DNA from: Streptomyces sp. MRC013
GTDB taxonomy: Bacteria > Actinomycetota > Actinomycetes > Streptomycetales > Streptomycetaceae
Length of the DNA: 64,000 nt
Assembly (NCBI RefSeq): GCF_023614235.1
Contig: NZ_CP094264.1
Coordinates: 558,001-622,000, forward strand
Direction: 5' to 3'
Both the position numbers and the translations under genes were made by a program. The notes beneath the pieces were generated by a model. That model had not been told where the DNA came from and did no database searches. It worked only from the letters and a program-made list of their open reading frames with translations. Positions 26,898-36,974 of this stretch are shown here, piece after piece (the stretch's first letter is position 1; each line of letters opens with the position of its first letter).

Positions 26898-27235
26898 GCG
26901 GGTACCTCCGGTCAACGGACTTCCGCGCAGCGTAACTTCAGACCGCACGGCGCGTCAGGACCGCCGCGCGCCCGCGGCTCCCGCGAGCCGGCGGGCACCG
27001 GGAGGCGGGGGCCGGGGGCGCGTCGGAGGCGGGGGCCGGCGTCCGGAGCGGTGCGTCAGACGTCCGGGTCCCGCCCGGTCGCGGCCCCGCGGACGCGTCC
27101 GCCCCGGAGCCGGGGGACCTACCCGGGGGTCTCCCCGCCGGCCGCCTCTCCGCGCTGCACGCGGGCGGGTGCCGCACCGGCGCGGCGGCCGGCGCGTCCG
27201 TGCGGACCGTTCCGCCGGGACCGCGCGGACCCATT

Positions 27236-27290
27236 GTTACCGTCACGTAACCCACCCGACCGTTACCTGAGGTAATCCCCAGGGGTTACC
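27236..27290. promoter_or_regulatory. Cluster of GTTAC(C) repeats upstream of the CocE-type hydrolase
   Basis: In 55 bases there are an inverted repeat GTTAC-CGTCAC-GTAAC (27236-27251), a near-perfect GTTACC-TGA-GGTAAT (27262-27276) and another GGTTACC (27284-27290). They lie in the only AT-rich patch of a 440-base spacer and end 47 bases before the start codon at 27337. They look like an operator for an unidentified regulator. Confidence 0.5.
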
Positions 27291-27336
27291 GTCGGGTCAC
27301 TTCCAGCCCCGCGCCCACGCGAACGAGGAGCGACCC

Positions 27337-28942
27337 ATGGGACACGCGCGCACAGCCATGCGCACCGCGGCCGTCGGCACCGCCGCCGCCGTCCTGGCCA
27401 CGGGGGCGGCCTTCGGGTTCGCCCCCGCCGCCGCGGCCGGCACCGCCCCCGTGACCGCCGTCGCGGCCGGGGCCGCCGAGACGTCCGGCGTCCGGTTCGT
27501 CGACATCGCCGGGGACGGCGGCACCGTCCTCAAGGCCAACGTCGTCACCCCCTCCGACGCCACCGGCACCCGCCGCTACCCGGTCCTCGTGCTCCCCACC
27601 AGCTGGGGCATGCCGCAGGTCGAGTACCTGGCCCAGGCCCGCAGGCTCGCGGACGCCGGGTACGTCGTCGTCAGCTACAACTCGCGCGGTTTCTGGCAGT
27701 CCGGCGGCCACATCGAGGTCGCCGGCCCGCGCGACGTCGCCGACGCCTCCGCGGTCGTCGACTGGGCCCTCGCCCACACCCCCGCCGACCCCGACCGCAT
27801 CGGCATGGCCGGCGTCTCGTACGGCGCCGGGATCACCCTCCTCGCCGCCGCGCACGACGAGCGGATCAAGGCCGTCGTGGCACTCAGCGGCTGGGCCGAC
27901 CTGGTCGGCTCCATCTACAGCGGCCGCACGCAGCACCTCCAGGCCGCCGCCATGCTCGGCGGTTCCGCATACCTCACCGGCCGCCCCGGCCCCGAACTCC
28001 AGCGCATCCTCGCGGGCTTCCTCTCCTCGGACCTGGACGGCGAGCGGGAGATGATCGCGTGGGGCCGCGAGCGCTCCCCCCGCCACGTACGTCGACCGCA
28101 TCAACGCCAACGGCGCCGCCGTCATGCTCGGCAACGCCTGGGGCGACACGCTCTTCCCGCCCAACCAGTACGCCTCCTTCTACGAGCGGCTCACCGGCCC
28201 CAAGCGCCTGGAGTTCCGCCCCGGGGACCACGCCACCGCCGAGGGCACCGGCCTGCTGGGGCTGCCCAACGACACCTGGACCAGCGCCCACCGCTGGTTC
28301 GACCACCACCTCAGGGGCGTCGACAACGGCGTCGACCGCGAACGGCCCGTCCAGCTCAGGTCCCGCACCTCCGGCGGCTACGAGGGGTACGCCGACTGGG
28401 CGTCGGTCGGCGCGCGCGAGGAGCGCCTCCCCCTCGGCGACCGGCGGATCGGCACCGGCGTGGACTCGGGCGCCAACGGCGGCACCCTCATGCTGTCCAG
28501 CACCCTCGACCAGTTCCTCCGGATCCCGCCGACCGTCTCGGTGCCGCTACTCCCCCGCTCGTACGCCGCCGTCTGGCAGTCGGAGCGGTACCCGACGGCG
28601 CGGCGCGTGCGCGGCACGGCGCGGCTGCACACCACCGTCACCGGCACGGCGAGCAGCGGCACCCTGGTGGCGTACCTGTACGACGTGGGGCCCCTGGGCG
28701 TCGGCAGGCTGGTGAGCAACGCGCCCCACACCTTCCACGGGAAGACGCCGGGCGAGCCGTTCACGGTGGACCTGGAGCTGTTCTCGACGGCGTACGACGT
28801 GCCGGCGGGACACCGGCTCGCCCTGGTCGTCGACACCGCCGACCCCCTGTACATGGAACACAACCCGGCCGGCGCGCGGCTGACCTTCTCCTCGCCGCCG
28901 TCCGACCCCTCGTACCTGTCGGTGCCGCTGCGCGCGGAGTGA
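27337..28942 (+). pseudogene. Secreted CocE/NonD-type alpha/beta hydrolase (X-Pro dipeptidyl-peptidase family), frameshifted
   Basis: ATG 27337 after GAGGAG opens a signal peptide, then an alpha/beta-hydrolase domain (VLVLPTSWGMPQVEYL, VVVSYNSRGFWQSGG) with nucleophile GVSYGAG. At a six-base C run (28076-28081) the frame shifts. With five C it continues ATYVDRINANGAAVMLGNAWGD and then the C-terminal jelly-roll domain of CocE/XPDAP enzymes (LVAYLYDVGPLG, GHRLALVVDTADPLY) to 28942. Expected activity is exo-peptidase or ester hydrolase outside the cell. Catalytic residues seem present, so the indel may be a sequencing error. Confidence 0.78.
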
Positions 28943-29102
28943 TCTTCGGCCGCCGCCGGACCGTACTGGAGACCTCCCTCTCCCTCGCGGGTACCGGGGC
29001 CAGCGCAAACTATCCAGCCCGGAAGGGGGCTCCACACCCCGACACGGAAATCGGGCATTAACGGTATTTCATGATGAGACGGGGCAAATGCTAGAGGGGT
29101 GG

Positions 29103-29546
29103 TCAGCGTCCCTCGGCCGCCTCCCCGTAGGTCTGCGACAGCTGGGGCGAGCCGGAGATCGCCCAGTCGAGGCCCGCGCCGACGACGTCGAGCTCCCGCC
29201 CGGAGGCCAGGCGGACCACGGCACGGCCACCGGGCAGGACGTCCCACACGGCGCCCGGCACGGTGCGCACGATCACCGTGCCGAGGTACAGGCCCGCGTC
29301 GTTGCCCAGCCACGGCAGCTCCTCGGGATCCTCGCGCCAGCGCGGCGGCATCTGGTCGAGGGCCTCCAGGGAGCGCGGGGTGTCGTCGAGCGGCACTCCC
29401 GCCTCCTCGGCCCGGGAACGCAGCAGGGCGCACTCGGAGAGCAGGCCGGCGACGCCCTCCGGGTCTCTCTCCAGGGCGGACGCGAGGGCCGTGCTCCGCC
29501 CGCCGGTACGCCGCCTGCGCCAGGAGTCCAGAAAAGGGATGTCCAT
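29103..29546 (-). CDS. Conserved Streptomyces protein of unknown function (DUF6278-like)
   Basis: A 147-residue soluble protein: MDIPFLDSWRRRR start, then DPEGVAGLLSECALLR, MPPRWREDPEELPWLGNDAGLYLGTVIVR and VRLASGRELDVVGAGLDW. It matches by memory a family found beside exonuclease III in Streptomyces, which is also its position here. No catalytic motif is visible. The name is tentative. Confidence 0.7.
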   Translation of the reverse strand: MDIPFLDSWRRRRTGGRSTALASALERDPEGVAGLLSECALLRSRAEEAGVPLDDTPRSLEALDQMPPRWREDPEELPWLGNDAGLYLGTVIVRTVPGAVWDVLPGGRAVVRLASGRELDVVGAGLDWAISGSPQLSQTYGEAAEGR

Positions 29547-29619
29547 ACGGCCCAGCGTGTCACCCCGCGGGCGCCGCGCACTACGGGGCGCGCGCGGGGC
29601 CGGTGCGGACGGCGCCGGG

Positions 29620-30399
29620 TCACACGTCGAGGTCGACGACGACGGGGGCGTGGTCGGACGCCCCCTTGCCCTTGCGCTCCTCGCGGTCGACGTAGCCGTC
29701 CCGGACGGCGTCGGCGAACGGCCTGTTGCCGTACACCAGGTCGATGCGCATGCCGCGGTTCTTCGGGAAGCCCAACTGTCGGTAGTCCCAGTAGGTGAAG
29801 GGGCGGTCGTACTTGAGGGCGCGCGGCACGACGTCGCTCAGGCCCGTCCCGCGCAGGGCCTCCAGCGCGGCCCGCTCGGGCTCCGTGACGTGCGTGGAGC
29901 CCTCGAAGAGGGAGCGGTCCCACACGTCGTCGTCGGTGGGCGCGACGTTGAAGTCGCCGAGCACCGCGAAGGGGCGCGGACCCGCCGCGTCCTCGGCGAC
30001 GGCGGCCCGGAGGGCCTCCAGCCAGCGCAGCTTGTACACGTAGTGGTCGTGGGCGACCTCGCGGCCGTTGGGCACGTACACGGACCAGAGGCGGACGGGG
30101 CCGCAGGTCGCGGAGACCGCCCGCGGCTCCTGCACGCCCTCGTACCCGGGCCCCCCGGGCAGACCGCGCACCACGTCGTCCAGGCCGACCCGGGAGACCA
30201 GGGCGACGCCGTTCCACCGGCCCGTGGCGTTCACCGCCGACTCGTACCCCAGCTCGCGCAGCTCGGCCGCGGGGAACTGCTCGGCGCCGCACTTGGTCTC
30301 CTGGACGCACAGCACGTCCGTGCCGCTGCTCTCCAGCCAGGCCAACAAGCGGGGCAGCCGGGCGGTGATCGAGTTGACGTTCCAGGTCGCGATGCGCAT
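29620..30399 (-). CDS. xthA: Exodeoxyribonuclease III
   Basis: A 259-residue endonuclease/exonuclease/phosphatase-fold enzyme for base excision repair (AP endonuclease, 3'-5' exonuclease). It starts MRIATWNVNSITARLPRLL, has VLCVQETK with the metal-binding Glu, WNGVALVSR, VLGDFNVAPTDDDVWD, YWDYRQLGFPKNRGMRIDLVY and the C-terminal catalytic SDHAPV. Start ATG 30399. Sequence upstream in the same frame is a hydrolase remnant, not part of this protein. Confidence 0.95.
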   Translation of the reverse strand: MRIATWNVNSITARLPRLLAWLESSGTDVLCVQETKCGAEQFPAAELRELGYESAVNATGRWNGVALVSRVGLDDVVRGLPGGPGYEGVQEPRAVSATCGPVRLWSVYVPNGREVAHDHYVYKLRWLEALRAAVAEDAAGPRPFAVLGDFNVAPTDDDVWDRSLFEGSTHVTEPERAALEALRGTGLSDVVPRALKYDRPFTYWDYRQLGFPKNRGMRIDLVYGNRPFADAVRDGYVDREERKGKGASDHAPVVVDLDV

Positions 30400-30439
30400 G
30401 CCGGACAGCCTAACGGCGGGGTCCGACGGCGGGCGCTCA

Positions 30440-30760
30440 CGCCTCCGTGCGCGGCACCGCGGACGACGGCGCGCCGGGCCTCGGCGGGGCCTCGGCGGGG
30501 CCGCGACGCGGTCGTCGGAGCCGACGAGGACGAGGGTGGGGACGCCGACGCGGCCGAGGTCGGCGCGGACGTCGAAGGCGGCGATGTGGCGGCCGGGGTC
30601 GGTGGTGCGGGCCATCCGGCCGGCCCAGCCGACGATCCCGGGCCTGGCGGCGGCGAAGACGGAGGTGAACCACTGCCCGGGGACGAGGCGGGCCGTCGGT
30701 TCGAGGCCGCGGGCGCGGACACCGCGCCGCCGGTACTCGTCGGCGGTGCCGGGGCGGGGC
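30440..30760 (-). pseudogene. Alpha/beta-hydrolase remnant
   Basis: The leftward frame contains WFTSVFAAARPGIVGWAGRMA and FDVRADLGRVGVPTLVLVG followed by SDDRVA, which is the typical segment around the acid residue of alpha/beta hydrolases (3-oxoadipate enol-lactonase-like). The nucleophile half is missing upstream and the His end dissolves into Arg-rich noise. It is a two-sided fragment. Confidence 0.5.
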
Positions 30761-30970
30761 GGGGCGACGGCCGGGGCGTCGGACACCGGATCCCACGGGT
30801 GGCGTGGCCCGGTCCGCGACGGTCGGCCCCGAACACGACCGCCCCGGGCATCGCCGGTCGCGGTGGCCGGCCCCACCGTCGATCAACCGGGCAGCCGGAT
30901 GGCCGGGAGAACGCCCTGTCGGCGACCGTGGGACCGTCCCGGGCAAGTCGTCTACGGGGAAGGCGGAATC

Positions 30971-31911
30971 GTGCGCATCGTCACGACCACCGCCGCCGCG
31001 CTGGCCCTCGTCGGCCAAGCCGCGACGGCCGCCACCGCCCACCGACCGACCACCGACGGAATCTGGCGCATGGACGGCTACGGCACGGTCCTGTCCATCC
31101 GGAAGGGAACCTTCCAGGAGTACCAGACCACCGCCGTCAGCTGTCTCAAGGGCGATTCCCCGCAGCGGACCGGTCCCGGCGCCTACACCACGCCCGATGG
31201 CACTGTCCTCACCGTGCGCGCCCAAGGGGGCGGCGACCGCGGGGCCCTGCGGGTGGACGGCTCCGTCGGCGCCCGGAACCTGCGCCGGATCCCGGAGTTG
31301 CCCGACGCCTGCACGCGTCCGGCCCCTGAGGGCCCGCTCGCCGCCTTTGACGTCTTCTGGCAGTCCTTCGAGGAGAACTACCCCTTCTTTTCCGCCAAGG
31401 GCGTCGACTGGCACACCGTGCGCGACCGGTACCGCCCCCGGGTACACACGGGAACGACGAGGGACGAGCTCTACGCCGCCTTCAGCGAGATGGTCAAGCC
31501 GCTCCACGACGCCCACGTCGCCGTCCAGGACGGCAAACGCGTCTTCGCGCAGATTCGCCCCGGCACCGTCCGGCCCAGCGGGGAGTTGGACGCCGAGGTC
31601 AAGACGTTCGTCGTGGCGCACGACCTCGAGGACGCCCGCGACCTCCAGGACTTCGCCAACGGGCGGATCACCTACGCCGACCTCCCCGGCGGGCAGGGCC
31701 ATCTGCGGATCTCCGGCTTCGGCGGGTACGCGGGCGGCGGCGCCCCTTTCGCCGCCCAGCTGGCCGAGCTCGACAGGGCGCTGGACACGGTCTTCGGCCA
31801 GGAGCGCACCCGGCGCCTGAAGGGCCTGATCATCGACCTGCGGGTCAATGGCGGCGGCTCCGACGCCTTGGGGATCCGCATCGCCGAGCGCCTCACCGCC
31901 CGCCGGCACCC
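30971..31911 (+). pseudogene. Secreted S41-family peptidase, C-terminal half missing
   Basis: GTG 30971 opens a signal peptide (RIVTTTAAALALVGQAATA), a lipocalin-like or beta domain, then the tricorn/CtpA-like region (AFDVFWQSFEENYPFFSAKGVDW, DELYAAFSEMVKPLHDAHV). The start of the protease core follows (GHLRISGFGGYAGGG, RLKGLIIDLRVNGGGSDALG). After ERLTARRH (about 31905) homology stops. The segment with the catalytic Ser normally 50-70 residues further on is absent. The downstream sequence shows no matching piece in other frames, so this is a true truncation rather than a simple frameshift. Confidence 0.75.
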
Positions 31912-32107
31912 GGCCGCTCGGTGCGGAGGCTTCGGACCGTGCCCGCTCCGTGTCCGGCGTACGAGTCGTGCCCGGCTCGCACGGCGGCCCGCCGCCGGGG
32001 CCGCCCCGGCCGCCGGCGGTCGGGCCGCCGCCGCGTACCGCCGTGTCCCCGGCGGCGCGCGTCCCGTGCCCGCCCGGGTGGGCGGCTCACCGGGGCGGCC
32101 CCGGCGT

Positions 32108-33141
32108 TCAGGAGCCGGGGTTCCCCAGGTCCGCCGCGAGCGAGCCGACGGCCGCGGGGTTGCGGGGGCTCTCGACGAGTTCGGCGTAGTCGAGAACGAC
32201 GATCCGGTCGTTTCTCACGGCGGAGACGTTCGCGAGCGGCTTGTAGGACGTGAGGAACTCGCGCTTCTGCTCCGCGGTGGTGTCGCCGTAGTCGTTGATC
32301 ACGATGACCTCGGGGTCGCGGGCGACGACCGTCTCCCAGCCCACGGTGGTCCAGCTGTCCTTGAGGTCCTTCATGATGTGGTCGCCGCCGGCCTTGGTGA
32401 TGATGTCGTGGGGCCCGGCGAAGGCGCCGGACGTGAACGGCTTGTCCTGTCCGCTGTCGTAGAGGAACACCCGCGGCCGGTCGGCGCCCTTCGGGGCCTT
32501 CGCCTGTGCTTCGGCCACCTGCCCGCGGAACGAGGCGATGAGGGTCTCGGCCCTGTCCTCGACGTCGAACACCTTCCCCAGGTTCCGCAGGTCCGTGTAG
32601 AGCGCGTCGAGCGGCGGCATCACCCCGCGGGCCTTGCCCCGCCCGTTGCGGCACGACTCGCTGAGGAGGTACGAGTCGACGCCCACGCGCCGCAGCGCGG
32701 CGGGCGTGAAGCCCTCGCCCTCGTCGAAGCCGTAGTTCCAGCCCGCGAAGACCAGATCGGCGCGGGCGTTCAGGACCAGTTCCTTGTTGATCCGCTCCTT
32801 CGAGAGCCACTCGGCCTTCCGGTAGCCGTCCCTCCACGGCACCTTCGCGAGGTCGCCCCTGTCGTCGGGCATGACGTACCCCGCCATGTGGTCCTCGAGG
32901 CCCAGGGCGAACATGATCTCGGTGATCCCCACGTCGTTGGTGACCACACGGCGCGGAGCCCTCCGGAACGTCTTCCTCTCACCGCAGTTCTCGATCGTGA
33001 CCGGGTAGTGGCCGTCGGAGGCCCGGGCGCCGCCCCCTCCGCCTCCCCCGGGGAGACGTCCGCCCCGCATCCGGTGGCGGTGAGGGCGAGGGCCAGGACG
33101 AGGGCGAGGGCGAGGGCGGCGGGGCGGGCGCGGTTCGGCAT
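32108..33141 (-). pseudogene. Iron-siderophore ABC transporter substrate-binding lipoprotein, frameshifted
   Basis: A FepB/FhuD-type binding protein. From ATG 33141 there is a lipoprotein signal (ALALALVLALALTATGCG with lipobox Cys), then a frame break at 33020-33027. Adding one G restores ASDGHYPVTIENCGERKTF, followed by RRVVTNDVGITEIMFALGLEDHMAGY, ADLVFAGWNYGFDEGEGFT and RIVVLDYAELVESPRNP at the end. It would deliver a ferric siderophore to the permease and ATPase encoded directly upstream. The frame break is small and the protein otherwise complete. Confidence 0.82.
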
Positions 33142-33177
33142 GGGGTGGCGACTCCTTCGGGAGCGGACGGGGGAGGA

Positions 33178-33951
33178 CTACCGGGCGGGAAGACGGTCGA
33201 AGAGCAGCCGCACCGCGCCCGTCTCCGGGTGGGGGACGCGGTGTGCCCGCACGCCGAAGACGTCGGCCAGCAGGGCGGGCGTGAGAACGTCGTGGGGGGC
33301 ACCGGAGGCGACGATCCGCCCGCCGTCGACGACGTGGACGAGGTCGCAGTGGAGTGCGGCGAGGTTGAGGTCGTGCAGCGCGGTGAGCACGGTCAGCCCG
33401 CTGGCCCGGACCAGCGCCAGGACCTCCAGCTGCTGGGCGATGTCCAGGTGGTTGGTGGGCTCGTCCAGCACCAGGACCCGCGGTTGCTGGCTGAGGGCGC
33501 GGGCGATCAGCACCCGTTGCTTCTCACCGCCGGAGAGCGTGAGGAAGCCGCGGTCGGCCAGGTGGCCGGCGCCGACCTCTTCCAGTGCGGCGGCGCACAC
33601 GCGCCGGTCCTCGTCGGTCTCCCGGGCCACCGCCCCCTGGTGCGACAGCCTGCCCATGGCCACGACCTCGGCCACCGTGAAGTCGAACTCCGCGACCGCC
33701 TCCTGCGGAAGGGCCGCGAGCCGACGCGCGCTTTCGCGCGTGCTCATGGCCAGCAGGTCGTCACCGTCGAGGCGTACCGCACCGGCCGTGGGGCGCAGGG
33801 CCCGGTAGACGCACCGCAGCACGGTGGACTTGCCGCTGCCGTTGGGCCCGACGAGCCCCACGACCTGGCCGCTGCCCGCCCGCAGCGAGACGTCCTCCAC
33901 CACCCGCGCACCGGAGATCTCCACGGTGACCATGTCGACGTCGACCCGCAT
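33178..33951 (-). CDS. Iron-siderophore ABC transporter ATPase
   Basis: A 257-residue FecE/FepC-type ATPase with Walker A GPNGSGKST, Q-loop AALPQEAVAEF, signature LSGGEKQR, Walker B VLVLDEPTNHLD and switch His in LTALHDLNLAA. It powers uptake with the adjacent permease and binding protein. ATG 33951 overlaps the permease stop (TGATG), showing translational coupling. An in-frame GTG one codon earlier is possible. Confidence 0.94.
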   Translation of the reverse strand: MRVDVDMVTVEISGARVVEDVSLRAGSGQVVGLVGPNGSGKSTVLRCVYRALRPTAGAVRLDGDDLLAMSTRESARRLAALPQEAVAEFDFTVAEVVAMGRLSHQGAVARETDEDRRVCAAALEEVGAGHLADRGFLTLSGGEKQRVLIARALSQQPRVLVLDEPTNHLDIAQQLEVLALVRASGLTVLTALHDLNLAALHCDLVHVVDGGRIVASGAPHDVLTPALLADVFGVRAHRVPHPETGAVRLLFDRLPAR

Positions 33952-35134
33952 CACACGCCTCCGAAGGTGTAGGTACGGCGGCGCATGAGCAGGACGAAGC
34001 AGGGCACGCCGACCGCGGCCGTCAGCACGCCCAGAGGCAGTTCGGCGGGGGCGAGCACCACCCGTGACAGGATGTCGACCCAGATCAGCAGCACGGCGCC
34101 GGCCAGGGGGCGACGGCCAGCAGCCGGCGGTGGTCCGCCCCGACGAGCATCCGGGCGGCGTGCGGGACCATCAGGCCCACGAAGCCGATCGCCCCGCTGA
34201 CCGCGACCACGGCGCCGGTGACGACGGAGGCCGTGAGGAAGAGCTCCCTGCGCAGCCGCTCGGGGTCCGCCCCCAGCGCGGCGGCGGTCTCGTCGCCCAT
34301 CGCCAGGGCGTTCAGGCGCCGGGCCGACCAGCCGAGGTGGGCGAGGCCGCCGAGCACCGCGACCGCGGCGATCGGCACGGAGGACCAGTTCGCCCCGCCC
34401 AGGCTGCCGAGCAGCCACATCATCGCGGACCGGGCCGCTTCACCGTGCTCGGCGGCGAACACCATGAACGTGGTCGCGGCCGAGAAGCCGTAGTACATCG
34501 CGGTACCGGTCAGCACGAGCCGGAGCGGAGTCAGACCCCGCGGGGTCCGGGCTATCGCGTACACCAGCGCCATGGCGGCGAGGGCGGAGAGGAAGGCCGC
34601 CGTGGACAGCGCCCAGACGCCGAGTGCGCCGAAGGCTCCGAAGATGAGCACGGCGTTGGCGCCGACGGCGGCGCCGGAGGAGATGCCGAGGACGAACGGG
34701 TCCGCCAGCGCGTTGCGGACCATGGCCTGGACGGCGATGCCGATGGATGCCAGACCGGCACCGACGACCGCCGCGAGCACGGCGCGCGGGAAGCGCAGCT
34801 CCCACACGATGGTGTAGGAGGGGAGTTGGTCCGGAGCGATGGACCCGCCGGTCAGTCCCGCCCAGAGGTGGTGCAGCGCCTCGGTCCACGAGAGCCCCGA
34901 CGCCCCGATGCCCGCCCCGCAGGCCAGGGAGACGGGGAGCGCGACGCACAGGCCGGCCACGAGCAGGGGCAGCGGGACGCGCCGGGGTGGTGGGGGGCCC
35001 GCCGCGCGCGGTGCGGTGCGGCGGGGCGGGTATGCGGTCGCGGAGCGTGGCCACAGGCGGATCGCTTTCGCCTCGGGCCGTGCGCCTGCGTGATCGAAGG
35101 AGCGGGCCCGGGCGCCGGGCGCCGCGCGCAGCAC
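33951..35134 (-). pseudogene. Iron-siderophore ABC permease (FecCD family), frameshifted
   Basis: A FecCD permease with about nine to ten membrane helices: PLPLLVAGLCVALPVSLACGAG, RFPRAVLAAVVGAGLASIGIAVQA, DPFVLGISSGAAVGAN, MMWLLGSLGGANW and GLMVPHAARMLVGADHR. A five-base run at 34106-34110 lacks one base; restoring it joins LLAVAPLAGAVLLIWVDILSRV to FVLLMRRRTYTFGGV and the stop at 33951. The true start is uncertain because the first 50 residues are low-complexity. The lesion is of the homopolymer type seen elsewhere in the window. Confidence 0.82.
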
Positions 35135-35342
35135 CTCTCGCAGTCCACGGCGATTGACAGGAGCTTCACCACCGCGGGTAATCGGGCTCGCGGGATCCCG
35201 TGCGGGACCCCGCCTACCGTTGCGGGTCAGCGCCGGACTTCGACCGGACTTCCCCCACGAGGCGCTTGCAGCTTAGCGTGTGCCGCCGCGCTCCTTCCTC
35301 CCGAGCGGGGCGCGGGTTCGCGCCGCCGCGGCGGGGCCGTCC

Positions 35343-36065
35343 TCAGCGGGCGTCGGCCGTTCGCAGGGTGAGGATGCGCACGGTGCGCTCACCGGTGTGC
35401 GCGTCGCGCCCGTGCCAGCAGCGGTAGTTGTCGAGTACGAGGATGTCGCCCTCGGCGAGCCCGAAGCGCGGCAGGGCCGGTTCGAGGGCGTGCACGGACT
35501 CCTCGAAACGGGCCAGCATGGCGCGTACCCGGTCGGCGTCCGGGTCACGGTGCAGGGGGGCGGCCCCGTCGGTGCGGCGGGCGATACGGCGGCCGGTGCG
35601 GGTGTACTCGACGTGCCGGGCGACACGCGGGGCGGCGGGAAGTCCGCGCAGCCCGGCCCACTCGCCGTACAGGTCGACGTCGGTGCCGGTGAGGAAGTCC
35701 AGGAGGGCGGGGTCGGTCGACGCCAGGCCGTCGACGAAGCCGTACGCGTCGGCCGCGAAGGAGTCGCCTCCCGAGGGGGCGGGCCGGACGCACTGGATCA
35801 GGACGTGGTCCTCGTCGGGGTGGCGCCGCCTGCCGGGTACGCCGCCGACGTCGACGACGAGGTCGAGGCCGTCGGCGTGCAGGTGGACGGGGGCACCCTC
35901 CCGCGAGGTGCGCACGCGGTGCGGGTACAGCTCGCGCAGGCGGCTGCCGAGGGTGCGGGCCGCGGCGGCCGCGAGGGCGTCGGCGGTGTTCTCGTAGCCG
36001 GTGAGGACGACGGCTCCGTCCCGGGACAGGAGGGCGCGGGCCTCCCGTTCCCGTTCGCAGGGCAC
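35343..36065 (-). CDS. Fe(II)/2-oxoglutarate oxygenase of the TauD/clavaminate-synthase type
   Basis: A 240-residue protein with the fold signatures of this family: HLHADGLDLVVDVGG supplying a likely H-x-D iron pair, GDSFAADAYGFVDGL, and near the C-terminus ILVLDNYRCWHGRDAHTGE with the distal His and a following Arg (RTVRILTL) for 2-oxoglutarate. It would hydroxylate or desaturate an amino-acid-like substrate. It lies downstream of nothing obvious but next to a siderophore transporter. GTG 36065 is the working start; the frame may be truncated by an indel upstream, as an ATG at about 36134 lies in another frame. Confidence 0.72.
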   Translation of the reverse strand: MPCEREREARALLSRDGAVVLTGYENTADALAAAAARTLGSRLRELYPHRVRTSREGAPVHLHADGLDLVVDVGGVPGRRRHPDEDHVLIQCVRPAPSGGDSFAADAYGFVDGLASTDPALLDFLTGTDVDLYGEWAGLRGLPAAPRVARHVEYTRTGRRIARRTDGAAPLHRDPDADRVRAMLARFEESVHALEPALPRFGLAEGDILVLDNYRCWHGRDAHTGERTVRILTLRTADAR

Positions 36066-36371
36066 CCGGTCGGGTACGACGCCCGGGGGGACGGGGGAGG
36101 CTGGACGGCTGGGCGGTGGGATTGGAGGAGTACATGGCCCGAGCTTGCCGCATCAGGCGGCGTTCCGGGGTTTCCTCCCGGTTCGGGGCGGTGTTTCGGG
36201 TTCACGGGGAGGGGCGGGTGCCGGTCGCGGGGACGGCGGCCGGTGCGGTGGAGAGCGGGTCGGTGCCGGACCGCCGCGCGGCCCCGGGTCGCGGGCGCGT
36301 CCCGGACCGGAAGGCGCGGCCTGGCGCCGGAGGTCCGCCCGCCCCGAGGTCAGGGGGGAGCCGCCCCGAGG

Positions 36372-36974
36372 TCAGAGGCTCGCCGTGGAGACGACGTACA
36401 CGCGGGGAGCCTCGGGGTCGGTCAGGTCGACGGTGATGTCCCGGGTCGGCCGGGGCCGGTCCCGGCGGTGGGTGGTGCCGGACCAGCGGCGGTCGGGCGG
36501 GAACGTCCAGCCGACGACACCGGCGTCGCGGCGGTCGACGGTGACGCGGCCGGCTTCGAGCTCGGCGCGGCCGGTGCCGCTGTCGCGGAGGAACGCGTCG
36601 AGCCCTGGGCCGGTGGTGGTGAACTGGACGTACAGCCGGCTCGACTTCCAGTTGCTGGTCTCGAAGTAGGCCACGTCCCGGGACTGGGCCGGGATCGGCA
36701 CCTCGAAGATCCGGCGCTTCATCTTGGACGGCCAGCTGTCCCGGAGGCCGCTGGCGGAGGACTCGGCCGCCTTGTCGCGACCGCTGGAGCGGCTCTGCTC
36801 GGCGGAGACCGCCAGGTAGCCGGCGGGGATGCCGATGAGCAGGATGATGACGAGGGCGGTGAACCAGCGGCGGCGGACCGTCTGGGCACGGGTCTCGCCC
36901 GCCGGGCCGGGAGCGGTCCGGGCCGGGGCGGGCGCGGTCGGGGCGGTGCCGTTGCGGTTCTCGATGGGGTTCAT
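36372..36974 (-). CDS. Conserved membrane-anchored protein after the ROK kinase
   Basis: A 200-residue protein with a cytoplasmic Pro/Ala-rich N-terminus, one membrane helix (WFTALVIILLIGIPAGYLAV) and an extracytoplasmic domain (FEVPIPAQSRDVAYFETSNW, RLYVQFTTTGPGLDAFL). I do not recognise a function. Its ATG overlaps the stop of the upstream ROK kinase (ATGA), so the two are coupled. Confidence 0.72.
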   Translation of the reverse strand: MNPIENRNGTAPTAPAPARTAPGPAGETRAQTVRRRWFTALVIILLIGIPAGYLAVSAEQSRSSGRDKAAESSASGLRDSWPSKMKRRIFEVPIPAQSRDVAYFETSNWKSSRLYVQFTTTGPGLDAFLRDSGTGRAELEAGRVTVDRRDAGVVGWTFPPDRRWSGTTHRRDRPRPTRDITVDLTDPEAPRVYVVSTASL

